Source of the DNA: CABQCM01 sp965145485
GTDB lineage: Bacteria > Bacillota > Clostridia > Oscillospirales > Acutalibacteraceae
Length of the DNA stretch: 14,425 bases
Assembly (NCBI GenBank): GCA_965145485.1
Contig: CBCTCU010000054.1
Location: 1 to 14,425 of the forward strand
Direction: 5' to 3'
Below the pieces are notes generated by a model, which was given only the letters and a program-made list of their open reading frames with translations, made no database searches and was not told where the DNA came from. Numbering within the stretch: the first letter of the stretch is position 1; the number at the start of each line of letters is the position of its first letter. Shown one piece after another: positions 1 through 7,032 of the stretch. The translations under genes were made by a program, and so were the position numbers.

Positions 1-94
1 ACCCCTCCACGGGGCGCATACCGCCTTTTCTTGTTATCCAGCCCTCCGGCTGTATTGGTTGAGCAAAAGTCAGCGTGGGATTGGTGTGGTATCT

Positions 95-232
95 TTATCT
101 AAGTGAACCCCCGGTCTCCCATTTGCTGACCGCCTGCACGCTCACGCCGAGGTTCAGCGCGAGAGCCTCCTGGCCGATGCCGCGCTGGCGGCGCAGGTCG
201 CGGATCATTTGGCCAATTTTTACCTGATCCAT
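95..232 (-). pseudogene. Truncated XRE-family helix-turn-helix regulator
   Basis: This 45-codon reading frame begins MDQVKIGQMIRDLRRQRG and runs through a typical XRE/Cro DNA-binding domain. The recognition-helix segment reads LGVSVQAVSKWETGGS, a hallmark of small Clostridia HTH regulators. The start ATG is preceded by AGAAAGGGGA about nine bases upstream, and a good promoter lies behind it. Family members usually continue after GGS with a proline/aspartate segment, a fifth helix and often a C-terminal domain. Here the match stops at GGSL, then one arginine and TAA. Neither other frame restores the domain downstream, so this looks like a real break (deletion, insertion or rearrangement to the left) rather than a simple frameshift. 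It is too short for a complete HTH fold, but a short expressed peptide cannot be excluded. The left window edge is only 94 bases away, so the cause cannot be seen. Confidence 0.65.
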
Positions 233-276
233 AAAAACATTCCCCTTTCTATTATGTAAGTCGTTGCCTTGCCCAT

Positions 277-305
277 ATCATACGGGATGACCGCGTTTTT
301 TTCAA
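277..305 (-). promoter_or_regulatory. Sigma-A type promoter for the truncated HTH gene
   Basis: On the minus strand TTGAAA (305 to 300) is followed by a 17-base spacer and TATGAT (282 to 277). Transcription would begin near 270 and reach the HTH start at 232 after a short leader. Both hexamers differ little from consensus and the spacer is ideal. It suggests the truncated gene was, or still is, transcribed. Confidence 0.65.
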
Positions 306-324
306 TAGAGACCGGTTCGATAAT

Positions 325-351
325 ATCAACCGACGGTTGATTTCGGTTGAT
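325..351. promoter_or_regulatory. Three GGTTGAT half-sites with 10-bp period (candidate operator or attenuator)
   Basis: ATCAACC (325-331) is the inverted form of GGTTGAT, which follows at 335-341 and again at 345-351. Successive sites are separated by three bases, so the period is 10 bp, one helical turn, which suits a dimeric or cooperative HTH regulator. The cluster lies just upstream of the minus-strand promoter, at about -55 to -80, and about 85 bp upstream of the MATE promoter. Read as plus-strand RNA, the same bases form either ATCAACC/GGTTGAT (loop GAC) or the exclusive alternative TCAACCGA/TCGGTTGA (326-350) followed by six T residues, which looks like a weak intrinsic terminator. 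I favour a DNA operator, but both are possible. Confidence 0.45.
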
Positions 352-434
352 TTTTTGTGTAAAAACGCCGTATGTTGCATGGATTCAATGGGCGTTGCCC
401 CGGGGCGTATCGCAGGGTTTCTTTTCACGCCCGG

Positions 435-463
435 TTTACTTTGGGCGATGGTTTTAGTATAAT
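435..463 (+). promoter_or_regulatory. Sigma-A promoter for the MATE transporter
   Basis: TTTACT (435-440), a 17-base spacer and a perfect TATAAT (458-463). Initiation would be near 470, giving a leader of about 54 bases before the TTG start at 524. It is one of the best plus-strand promoter matches in the window. Confidence 0.75.
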
Positions 464-477
464 GAATAGAGTAAAAG

Positions 478-506
478 CCCTGTCGACAGGGTTGGGTTCC
501 TCCCAA
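478..506 (+). promoter_or_regulatory. Palindrome and hairpin in the MATE leader
   Basis: CCCTGTCGACAGGG (478-491) is a perfect 14-base palindrome beginning about eight bases after the predicted transcription start. It is directly followed by TTGGG/CCCAA (492-496 and 502-506), a second small stem ending next to the SD. The palindrome could be a repressor operator, as is common for drug-efflux genes, or simply a 5' hairpin in the mRNA. The sequence alone does not decide. Confidence 0.35.
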
Positions 507-523
507 GGAAAAGGGGACAAAGT

Positions 524-1864
524 TTGATCACCGATATGACCAGGGGCAAGCCGGGGCGGGTGTTGTGGCGTTTTTCGCTGCCCATGCTTGTCAGCGTGAT
601 GTTTCAGCAGTTTTATAATATCGCCGACAGCGTAATCGCCGGCCGGTTTGCGGGGGAGGATGCGCTGGCCGCCGTCGGGGCCTCCTATCCCATCACCATG
701 ATTTTTATGGCCGTGGCGGTCGGTTGCAACATCGGCTGCTCGGTGGTGGTGTCGCAGCTTTTTGGGGAAAAGGAAATGACCCAGATGAAGACGGCGGTGA
801 CCACCTCCCTGTTCGCCGTCGGGGGGTTAAGTCTGCTGCTGACCGCTCTCGGCCTGGTTTTCAATCAGTCGATGATGCGCGCGCTCAATACGCCGGCCAA
901 TATTTTTGACGACGGCGCGCTGTATCTGCAAATTTACATCGCCGGGCTGCCCTTTTTGTTTTTATACAATGTCTGCACCGGGGTGTTTACCGCGCTGGGC
1001 GATTCGAGGACCCCGCTGTTTTTCCTCATCGGCTCTTCGCTGGGCAACGTCGCGCTGGATTTGTGGTTTGTCATCTCTTTCCATATGGGGGTGGCCGGCG
1101 TGGCCTGGGCCACCTTCCTCGCCCAGGGGGTGTCGTCGGTGCTCGCCCTCGTGGCGCTGGCCCGTTCGATTCGCTCCATACCCACGGGGGAGAAGCCCAG
1201 GCGCTTTTCGCTGCCCATGCTCGGCCGGCTCAGCCGCCTGGCGGTGCCGAGTATCTTGCAGCAGTCCTTTGTCTCGGTGGGGAATCTCTTTATCCAGAGC
1301 CTGATCAACGGCTTTGGCTCGGCCGTCATCGCCGGATATTCGGCCGCCATCAAGCTCAACACCTTTACCCTGACGTGTTTTAACACCCTGGCCAACGGCC
1401 TGTCCAACTTTACGGCGCAGAACGTTGGCGCCGGCCAGGTCCCGCGGGTCAAGCGCGGCTTTCTCGCCGGGATTGTGATGGCTTTGTGCGTCACCGTCCC
1501 CTTTCTGGTTTTGTTCCTGGGCTGGGGGGATGGCATGATCCGGCTGTTTCTGCCCTCCGACGTCAGCGGGGACGCCGCCGCCCTCGCGGTGGGCCGCCGG
1601 TTTTTGGTGGTAGTCGCGCCCTTCTATCCGCTGGTCGCCGCCAAGCTCATGGGGGACGCCGTGCTGCGCGGGGCGGGGGCCGTGGGATATTTTATGGTGA
1701 CCACCTTTACCGACCTGGTGCTGCGGGTGGTGATCTCTTACCTGCTCGCCCCCTCGCTGGGGACCGACGGCATCTGGTTTTCCTGGCCGATTGGCTGGGC
1801 GGTGGCCGCCGTGCTATCGAGCATCTTTTATTTCAGCGGCGTGTGGAGGCGCGCCAGGCTTTGA
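524..1864 (+). CDS. MATE family multidrug/cation efflux transporter
   Basis: A 446-residue membrane protein of the MATE (multi-antimicrobial extrusion) superfamily, a Na+ or H+ antiporter exporting cationic or aromatic compounds across the cytoplasmic membrane. Length and hydrophobic pattern fit the usual 12 helices in two MatE repeats. The N-terminus MITDMTRGKPGRVLW with FSLPMLVSVMFQQFYNIAD (about residues 17-35) and DALAAVGASYPI (46-57) is typical, as is the second-half start LAVPSILQQSFVSVGN near residue 240. I use TTG at 524 because AAGGGGA lies about seven bases upstream and relatives share the MxTDMT start; the ATG four codons later is the alternative. Its promoter and leader hairpins are described separately. 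The substrate cannot be read from sequence. The divergent HTH remnant suggests the pair was once a regulator-plus-pump unit, which is inference. Confidence 0.93.
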   Translation: MITDMTRGKPGRVLWRFSLPMLVSVMFQQFYNIADSVIAGRFAGEDALAAVGASYPITMIFMAVAVGCNIGCSVVVSQLFGEKEMTQMKTAVTTSLFAVGGLSLLLTALGLVFNQSMMRALNTPANIFDDGALYLQIYIAGLPFLFLYNVCTGVFTALGDSRTPLFFLIGSSLGNVALDLWFVISFHMGVAGVAWATFLAQGVSSVLALVALARSIRSIPTGEKPRRFSLPMLGRLSRLAVPSILQQSFVSVGNLFIQSLINGFGSAVIAGYSAAIKLNTFTLTCFNTLANGLSNFTAQNVGAGQVPRVKRGFLAGIVMALCVTVPFLVLFLGWGDGMIRLFLPSDVSGDAAALAVGRRFLVVVAPFYPLVAAKLMGDAVLRGAGAVGYFMVTTFTDLVLRVVISYLLAPSLGTDGIWFSWPIGWAVAAVLSSIFYFSGVWRRARL

Positions 1865-1929
1865 CGGGCACGCGAATTTGGGCCGGGCGGCCCCGGCGCG
1901 CGCCTGAGAGTAAAACGCCGCAACCAGGC

Positions 1930-1949
1930 GCCCCGGCGGGAGGCTTTTT
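1930..1949 (+). terminator. Intrinsic terminator after the MATE gene
   Basis: GCCCC (1930-1934) pairs with GGAGGC (1939-1944, one bulged A) around a GGCG loop and is followed by five T residues (1945-1949). It sits 66 bases after the transporter stop. A 12-base palindrome, GCCCCGCGGGGC (1951-1962), follows immediately. The stem is short, so termination may be partial. Confidence 0.5.
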
Positions 1950-2018
1950 CGCCCCGCGGGGCTTGGTACGGCCATGAGAAGGGGGAGCCCACCCCGGCCA
2001 AAGAAAGGATGGTATAAT

Positions 2019-3053
2019 ATGCGTCACAAATGGATCGCGCTTTGCGTAGCTGTCTGCCTTGCGCTTGCCCTGTCGGCCTGCTCGCCCGCCGACACCGACG
2101 CCCCTTTGACCGAAAACGTGCAGTACGGCTGCCAGCCGCAGGCCACCTTGTCGGTTTTTGACAACAGCTATGCCATCGCGCCCGATGGAAGCGACTGGGT
2201 ATATTATAAAAATATCGCCACCGGCGCTTTGATGCGGGCCGACCGCAATTTTGAAAATGCCTCCCAATTGAGCGAGGGGGAGATCGTCGGAATCGGCTAT
2301 GAGGACGGCGCGCTCTTTTACGCCCGGGTGGTCGCGCAGGAGGACGAATCCACCCGCTCCGAGCTGGTGCGGGCCGATGCGAATGGCGAAAATCCCGAGA
2401 TCATTCTCTCGACCGACCGCACCATCCGGCAGATGCTGATCGTCGACCGTCTGATCTATTTCGTGGCCTATGACGAGGATGCCTGCGAGCTGTGGCGGTG
2501 CAACCTCAGGGGGCAAAGCCAGATTACCGTGGCCGGCGGGAATTATTATGTGGGCGATTACACCGTCAACGGCAACACGATTTATTTCAACATGGCCTGG
2601 GCCGAGGAGGCGGGGGATTATACCACCTACCGCTGCGGCATCTCGGGCGATGGGATCACCGCCACCGGCTTCCGGCGGGGGGGCTCCTTCTTCTTTGCGG
2701 GGGATGCGCTTTACAGCGCCGTCCCTTATGGGGAAGACCGGGTCATGCTGGAGATTTTGAATACGGAGGATGATTCGGACGAGCCCTATCTGATGGAGGC
2801 GGGCGGAAGCATGGTGACCGCCTTCTGGTTTACCGATCAGTATCTGTATTTTTCGCTGACCGACAGCCGCAATATTAACCGGATCCATCTGGAGACCCGC
2901 GAGGTGGAGGAGCTTTACACCGAGGCCGAGGGGGAGAATTATTTTACCGGCTTGACCGTCGCGGCAGGGCGTTTGGTGCTCTGCGACGCGCAGGGGGGGC
3001 AGTTTGTGGCCGACATCGGCCAGGGGGATATGACGTTGTCCCCTTTGGGGTAA
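2019..3053 (+). CDS. Secreted lipoprotein, DUF5050-like propeller protein
   Basis: A 344-residue exported lipoprotein. The N-terminus has a basic start (MRHK), a hydrophobic core and the lipobox LSAC with Cys21, so the mature protein should be lipid-anchored on the outer face of the membrane. The body has repeated short strands with aromatic motifs such as DWVYYKN, GALFYARV, RLIYFVAY, NTIYFNM, DALYSAV and QYLYFSL, spaced roughly 40-50 residues apart. This resembles the beta-propeller-like DUF5050 group of Clostridia. No catalytic motif is visible. I start at ATG 2019 (AAAGGA about nine bases upstream) rather than the in-frame ATG at 1974, because the latter would put 15 basic/proline residues in front of the signal peptide. 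It stands alone between two terminator-like elements. Function unknown; a sensor, binding or wall-associated role is conjecture. Confidence 0.85.
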   Translation: MRHKWIALCVAVCLALALSACSPADTDAPLTENVQYGCQPQATLSVFDNSYAIAPDGSDWVYYKNIATGALMRADRNFENASQLSEGEIVGIGYEDGALFYARVVAQEDESTRSELVRADANGENPEIILSTDRTIRQMLIVDRLIYFVAYDEDACELWRCNLRGQSQITVAGGNYYVGDYTVNGNTIYFNMAWAEEAGDYTTYRCGISGDGITATGFRRGGSFFFAGDALYSAVPYGEDRVMLEILNTEDDSDEPYLMEAGGSMVTAFWFTDQYLYFSLTDSRNINRIHLETREVEELYTEAEGENYFTGLTVAAGRLVLCDAQGGQFVADIGQGDMTLSPLG

Positions 3054-3688
3054 CATAACCGGTGGGTATCCGCCGCGCATCCCCGTTTACCCGCGTAGGG
3101 GAAATGGCGGCACAGCCCCACCCGACAGCGGCGGCCCCACCCCGGCGGGCGGCACAGACTGTATGCCGGGTAGGGATGCGCCCTGTCAACCGGCGCGGGC
3201 AATGGCGTGGGAGCAAATCCCCGCCGCGTTTTATGAACCTTTGAGATCAGAGATAATCCCCCTTTTCGATGACGAGACATCGTATCCGCGCGGCAAAAGG
3301 CGCGACGCTGCCAGGCGGCCGAGCGCCGGGGCGTGGGCAAAATAGCGCATGTGCTCAAAAAAACTGTCTATATTGGGAGAAAAGGGTGATGCAGAGCAGG
3401 CCGTGCCCAGTGAAACAGCATCCTCTCCATATGATTGCGGAGCAGACGGGGGATTTTAGCGCCACGCGGATACGGACAGGCCGTATGCGAAAGTAGGCCC
3501 CGCCCGCCGGAGCATCGGGCAGGGGGTACGAAACTATCGGCGGCAGCCCCGACGGATCCCGCGAGGGCGGTTTGACCGCTGCAAAAGCTGGAGCGCATCC
3601 GTCAGGGCCGGGCCCAGCCCGGGCGAGGCTTGAAAGCCTGAAAGCAAAATGGTTTTCCTATACAAGCGACGTGAAAGGAGCATGAGCG
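3054..3688 (+). other. 635-base hairpin-rich gap without a convincing gene
   Basis: No frame here has a credible product. Hairpins occur in series: CCGCC/GGCGG with inner TCCCC/GGGGA (3070-3110, probably ending the lipoprotein transcript), GCCGG/CCGGC with inner AGGG/CCCT (3165-3194), GGCG/CGCC with inner GGG/CCC (3204-3223) followed by GCGTTTTA, and CGATG/CATCG (3267-3282). The strongest group, at 3463-3622, is listed as a candidate RNA. I see no convincing promoter. A TATATT at 3369 lacks a partner -35. Confidence 0.6.
3463..3622 (+). ncRNA. Candidate structured RNA upstream of aroF
   Basis: Consecutive helices account for most of the interval. ATACGG/CCGTAT encloses an ACAGG loop (3469-3486), extended by CGC/GCG. 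CCCCGCCCG pairs with CGGGC-A-GGGG (3498-3525), nine pairs with one bulged A, extended by GTA/TAC. GCCC-C-GACGGAT (3546-3557) pairs with ATCCGTC-A-GGGC (3597-3608), 11 pairs around one C/A mismatch. The last helix closes a junction with CCC-GCGA-GGG (a GNRA tetraloop) and CGGT/ACCG hairpins. CCGGGC/GCCCGG (3608-3622) follows. It ends about 65 bases before aroF, so it could be a cis-regulatory leader or an independent RNA. I find no T-box TGGNACCGCG motif, and no RNase P, tmRNA or SRP signature. GC-rich DNA forms hairpins easily, so confidence is moderate. Confidence 0.4.
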
Positions 3689-4699
3689 ATGATCGTCATA
3701 TTAAAGCAGGGCGTGCAAAAGCGACAGACCGAGGCCCTGATGGAACGGCTGAGGAGCCAGGGGCTGGAGATCCATTTCAGCCAGGGGCACGACACCACCC
3801 TGCTCGGCCTGATCGGGGATACCTCCCAGGTGGACATCGAGGCCCTCAAAAGCCTCGATGTGGTCGCGGACGTCAAGCGGGTGAGCGAGCCCTACAAGCT
3901 GGTCAACCGCAAATACCACACCGACGATACGGTGGTCATGGCGGGCGGCGTGCCGGTCGGCGGGGAGCATTTTACCGTCTTTGCCGGCCCCTGCTCGGTC
4001 GAAAGCGAGGAGCAGATTATCGGCGTGGCCCGCCGGGTCAAGGCGGCGGGGGCGAAAATCCTGCGGGGCGGGGCCTACAAGCCGCGCACTTCCCCCTATG
4101 CTTTCCGGGGGCTGCGCGAGCAGGGCATCCAGCTCTTGCTGGCGGCCAAGCGGGAGACCGGGCTGCCCATCTGCACCGAGCTGATGAGCCTGCAGCAGCT
4201 CGATTTGTTCCCCGACGTCGACGTCATCCAGGTCGGGGCGCGCAATATGCAGAATTTTGAGATGCTCACCGAGCTGGGTCACTGCGGCAAGCCGGTGCTT
4301 TTGAAGCGGGGGCTGTCGAGCACGCTGGAGGAATGGCTCATGAGCGCCGAATACATCGTCTCCTCCGGCAATCCCAACGTCATCCTCTGCGAGCGGGGAA
4401 TCCGCACCTTTGAAACGGCCACCCGCAACACCCTGGATATCTCGGCCGTGCCGATTTTAAAGGCCAAATCCCATCTGCCGGTCATCGTCGACCCCAGCCA
4501 CGCCTGCGGGCTTTCCTGGCTGATCCCCTCGCTGGCCAAGACGGCTGTGGTCGCCGGGGCGGACGGCCTGATGATCGAGGTGCACCCCTGCCCGGAGTGC
4601 GCGCTGTGCGACGGGCAGCAGTCGGTCACGCCCGACGCCTTTGACGGGATCATGGAGGACGTCTCCCGCCTGTGCGCCTTTGAGCACAAACAGCTTTGA
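3689..4699 (+). CDS. aroF: 3-deoxy-7-phosphoheptulonate (DAHP) synthase, type I-beta
   Basis: A 336-residue cytoplasmic enzyme that condenses phosphoenolpyruvate and erythrose 4-phosphate to DAHP, the entry step of the shikimate pathway. Residues 1-70 form the small ferredoxin-like regulatory domain of the Thermotoga-type enzymes, which mediates feedback control by aromatic amino acids in that group. The TIM barrel follows: AGPCSVES (99-106), LRGGAYKPRTSPY (125-137), GARNMQNF (183-190), KRG (206-208), CERGIRTFE (234-242), DPSHACG (268-274) and EVHP (297-300). The expected metal ligands are present: Cys102, His271, Glu297 and Asp308. The start at 3689 has AAAGGAG eight bases upstream and matches the family N-terminus (MIVILKQG). 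Length is normal. No other aro gene is adjacent, so it is probably transcribed alone. The structured region upstream is a candidate for its control. Confidence 0.96.
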   Translation: MIVILKQGVQKRQTEALMERLRSQGLEIHFSQGHDTTLLGLIGDTSQVDIEALKSLDVVADVKRVSEPYKLVNRKYHTDDTVVMAGGVPVGGEHFTVFAGPCSVESEEQIIGVARRVKAAGAKILRGGAYKPRTSPYAFRGLREQGIQLLLAAKRETGLPICTELMSLQQLDLFPDVDVIQVGARNMQNFEMLTELGHCGKPVLLKRGLSSTLEEWLMSAEYIVSSGNPNVILCERGIRTFETATRNTLDISAVPILKAKSHLPVIVDPSHACGLSWLIPSLAKTAVVAGADGLMIEVHPCPECALCDGQQSVTPDAFDGIMEDVSRLCAFEHKQL

Positions 4700-4750
4700 G
4701 TGAAAACCGCCGCGGGCAATGCCCACCGTGCCGGCTGTCTGGGAATCAAA

Positions 4751-4776
4751 GTGGGCCGGCCGGCGCCGGCCGCCAC
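4751..4776 (+). terminator. GC hairpin after aroF, no T-tract
   Basis: GGCCGGC (4754-4760) pairs perfectly with GCCGGCC (4765-4771) around CGGC, and GTG/CAC extends the stem past a two-base bulge. It lies 52 bases after the aroF stop. No run of T follows, so it is either an atypical terminator or a 3'-end stabilising hairpin. Confidence 0.35.
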
Positions 4777-4985
4777 ACGGCCGTCTGGGAGGGCTGCCGC
4801 ATTGTGTACATTCGCATGGTATGGGAAAGCCGGGCCACTGTCCTGTTTTAACGGCGCAGGATGGTGGCTCTTTCGATAGCCGCCGGTAGTTCCCCTCCCC
4901 CGCAGGCGATCGAGGATGCCGTCCGGTACGCCGGTCAAAGCCGTCCAAACGAAAAAGTCTTCGATCCACAGGGGCCAAACTGGGA
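4777..4985 (+). other. Gap between the aroF hairpin and the acyl-CoA synthetase promoter
   Basis: About 210 bases without a supported gene, SD-linked small ORF or strong symmetric element. It precedes the clear promoter at 4986. I see nothing further in it. Confidence 0.5.
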
Positions 4986-5014
4986 TTGACCTTTGCCCCT
5001 GTTTGTAGTAAAAT
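4986..5014 (+). promoter_or_regulatory. Sigma-A promoter for the acyl-CoA synthetase
   Basis: TTGACC (4986-4991), a 17-base spacer and TAAAAT (5009-5014), followed by an AT-rich stretch. Initiation near 5021 gives a leader of roughly 110 bases. That leader contains a GGCGC/GCGCC hairpin near 5069-5085 and a strong SD, AAAGGAGG. Confidence 0.75.
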
Positions 5015-5133
5015 AAATTATTAATCAGTATAAAAAAGGCAAAACAAAGCAGCCGGTTGCCGGCCTGCCGGCGCGCCTTTGCGCCAGCCCGGCCGCGAGG
5101 CAAAGATTCGCAATCAAAGGAGGCCTGTATCCC

Positions 5134-6807
5134 ATGAAAGAAGTGGAGTTGTGGGACAAAACCATCGGAAGCATTCTCGACGACCTCGCCAGAGACAATC
5201 CCGATGGCCTTGCCGTGTCGTATAACGACCTGCCCTATCGCCGCACCTGGAAGGAATTTAACGAGGAGTGCGACCGCGTCGCCCGCGGCCTGATGGACCT
5301 TGGGGTCGGCAAGGGGGATCACGTCGCCATCTGGGCGACCAACCTGCCTGAGTGGCTGTTGACCTTTTACGCCACCGTCAAGCTCGGCGGGGTGCTCGTG
5401 ACGGTCAACACGGCCTATAAGGTCTTTGAGCTGGAGTACCTGCTGCGCCAGTCGGACACCAAGGTGCTGGTGATGGGGGAGGGGTACCGCCAGACCAAAT
5501 ACGCCGATATTGTCAACGAATTGTGCCCCGATCTCAAAAACCAGAAGGCCGAGCGGCTTCAGCTGCCCATGCTCCCCTGCCTGCGCAACATCATCTACGT
5601 CGGCCAGCAGGAGGATACCCCGGCCGGCATGCTCAATTTCGCCGAGCTTTACGAGCGGGCGGAGAACACCCCCCGCGAGGTCTACCGCGCCCTGACCGAC
5701 TCGCTGACCTCCGACGAGGTGATCAATATGCAGTATACCTCCGGTACGACCGGCTTCCCCAAGGGGGTCATGCTCACCCATAAGAGCATCCTCAACAACG
5801 GCCGGTTTATCGGGGATAATATGAAGTTTACCAAGGACGACCGTCTGTGCATCACCGTGCCCCTCTTTCACTGCTTTGGCATGGTGCTGGCCATGATGGC
5901 CTGCATCTCCCACGGCACGGCCATGATCCCGGTCGACTATTTCCAGGCCGAGAAGGTGATGCGCACCCTGCAGGATCAGAAATGCACCGCCGTGCATGGG
6001 GTGCCCACCATGTTTATCGCCATGCTCGAGCATCCCAACTTTAAAAAGTATCACTTCTGTCTGCGCACCGGCATCATGGCCGGCTCCCCCTGCCCCATCA
6101 AGACCATGCAGGACGTCATTGACCAGATGGGCATGCGGGACATCACCATTGTCTTTGGCCAGACCGAGGCTTCCCCCGGCTGCACGATGTCGTCGGCCGA
6201 CGACACCATCGAGCGCAAGGTGGCGACGGTCGGGCGCGACCTGCCCGGCTGCGAAAACAAGATCATCGACCTCAAGACCGGCGAGACCCTCGGCCCCGGC
6301 CAGCCGGGCGAATTCTGCTCGCGCGGCTACCACATCATGAAGGGGTATTACAAAATGCCCGAGGCCACCCGCCAGGCCATCGACGCCGAGGGCTGGCTGC
6401 ACACCGGCGATATCGCCGTGGTGGACGAGGATGGATATTACCGCATCACCGGCCGCACCAAGGATATGATCATCCGCGGTGGGGAAAATATTTACCCCAA
6501 GGAGATTGAGGACTTCCTTTACCATCATCCCGGCGTGAGCGACGTGCAGGTGGTGGGCATCCCCAGCAAGAAGTACGGGGAGGAGATCATGGCCTTTATC
6601 ATCCCCAAGAAGGGGGTCACCCTCACCGAGGAGGAGATTAAGGAGTACGTCCAGCACAACATGGCCCGCCACAAGACCCCCTCCAAGGTGGCCTTTGTGG
6701 AGGAGTTCCCCATGACCGCCAGCGGGAAAATTCAAAAGTTCAAGCTGCGCGAGATGGCCATTGAGATCTACCATCTGGAGGACGCGGCCGGCATCGAAAC
6801 CGCCTGA
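5134..6807 (+). CDS. Acyl-CoA synthetase (AMP-forming), medium/long-chain fatty acid type
   Basis: A 557-residue member of the ANL adenylating superfamily. It activates a carboxylic acid, most likely a fatty acid, to acyl-AMP and then acyl-CoA. All core motifs are present: YTSGTTGFPKG (201-211, nucleotide loop), FGQTEAS (341-347, with the conserved Glu344), WLHTGD (421-426, ribose-binding Asp), GRTKD (440-444, hinge) and TASGKIQK (528-535, catalytic Lys532). The C-terminal swivelling domain is complete. Overall similarity is to FadD-like enzymes rather than acetyl-CoA synthetase, which is longer. Chain-length preference cannot be read. No signal peptide or membrane segment is apparent. The start is supported by AAAGGAGG nine bases upstream. 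It has its own promoter and hairpins after the stop, so it is probably monocistronic. No beta-oxidation genes are in view, so lipid salvage or exogenous fatty acid activation is only a suggestion. Confidence 0.93.
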   Translation: MKEVELWDKTIGSILDDLARDNPDGLAVSYNDLPYRRTWKEFNEECDRVARGLMDLGVGKGDHVAIWATNLPEWLLTFYATVKLGGVLVTVNTAYKVFELEYLLRQSDTKVLVMGEGYRQTKYADIVNELCPDLKNQKAERLQLPMLPCLRNIIYVGQQEDTPAGMLNFAELYERAENTPREVYRALTDSLTSDEVINMQYTSGTTGFPKGVMLTHKSILNNGRFIGDNMKFTKDDRLCITVPLFHCFGMVLAMMACISHGTAMIPVDYFQAEKVMRTLQDQKCTAVHGVPTMFIAMLEHPNFKKYHFCLRTGIMAGSPCPIKTMQDVIDQMGMRDITIVFGQTEASPGCTMSSADDTIERKVATVGRDLPGCENKIIDLKTGETLGPGQPGEFCSRGYHIMKGYYKMPEATRQAIDAEGWLHTGDIAVVDEDGYYRITGRTKDMIIRGGENIYPKEIEDFLYHHPGVSDVQVVGIPSKKYGEEIMAFIIPKKGVTLTEEEIKEYVQHNMARHKTPSKVAFVEEFPMTASGKIQKFKLREMAIEIYHLEDAAGIETA

Positions 6808-6828
6808 TCGAAATGGGCCGCAGCCAGC

Positions 6829-6901
6829 GCGGGGCGGCCGGCCCGCATACGGCGCGGCCGAAAGGCCGCCGCTTCAGGTATTTCCGCCGGCATCCCGGCG
6901 G
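6829..6901 (+). terminator. Three serial GC hairpins after the acyl-CoA synthetase
   Basis: GCGGG/CCCGC (6829-6846), GCGGCC-GAAA-GGCCGC (6854-6869, a GNRA tetraloop) and CCGCCGG-CATC-CCGGCGG (6884-6901) follow the stop within 100 bases. The second and third are perfect stems of six and seven pairs. None has a T-tract. They probably mark the transcript's 3' end, but Rho-dependent or processed ends are equally possible. Confidence 0.4.
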
Positions 6902-6992
6902 GTGCGCGGCTGCCCATGTCGATCGCGCAGGGCGTGCCGGGATATTCCCGCACAACTTGTTTGGCCAACGGATTGATCCAACATCATGAGAG

Positions 6993-7032
6993 AGGAGGCA
7001 TGCTTCCCATCGGGAGCATGGTTAGAACCATG
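6993..7032 (+). promoter_or_regulatory. Ribosome-binding site with hairpin between SD and start codon
   Basis: AGGAGG (6993-6998) lies 31 bases before the family-supported ATG at 7030, too far for direct use. The 22 bases between 6999 and 7020 form CATGCT-CCC/GGG-AGCATG, nine pairs with one bulged T and an ATC loop. If folded, the hairpin leaves only nine bases (7021-7029) between SD and ATG, an ideal distance. This also decides the start: ATG 7000 is one base from the SD and ATG 7018 is inside the stem. Confidence 0.55.

Noticed and set aside
2013..2018. Perfect TATAAT immediately before the lipoprotein ATG
   Set aside because: No -35 element at 16-18 bases upstream, and a good SD sits in the spacer. 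It is probably coincidental.
1833..3080. 415-codon minus-strand frame
   Set aside because: Antisense to the lipoprotein gene, which has a signal peptide, lipobox and SD. The product looks like a shadow.
3241..3257. TTGAGA and GATAAT in the gap before aroF
   Set aside because: Only five bases separate them, so they cannot form a sigma-A promoter.
3054..3688. T-box leader for aroF
   Set aside because: A T-box would suit an aromatic pathway gene, but no TGGNACCGCG-like motif is present before aroF.
4279..6774. 831-codon open frame on the minus strand
   Set aside because: It is antisense to aroF and the acyl-CoA synthetase, both with complete family motifs. Its Gly/His/Leu/Val-rich product is the mirror of codon bias and has no domain.
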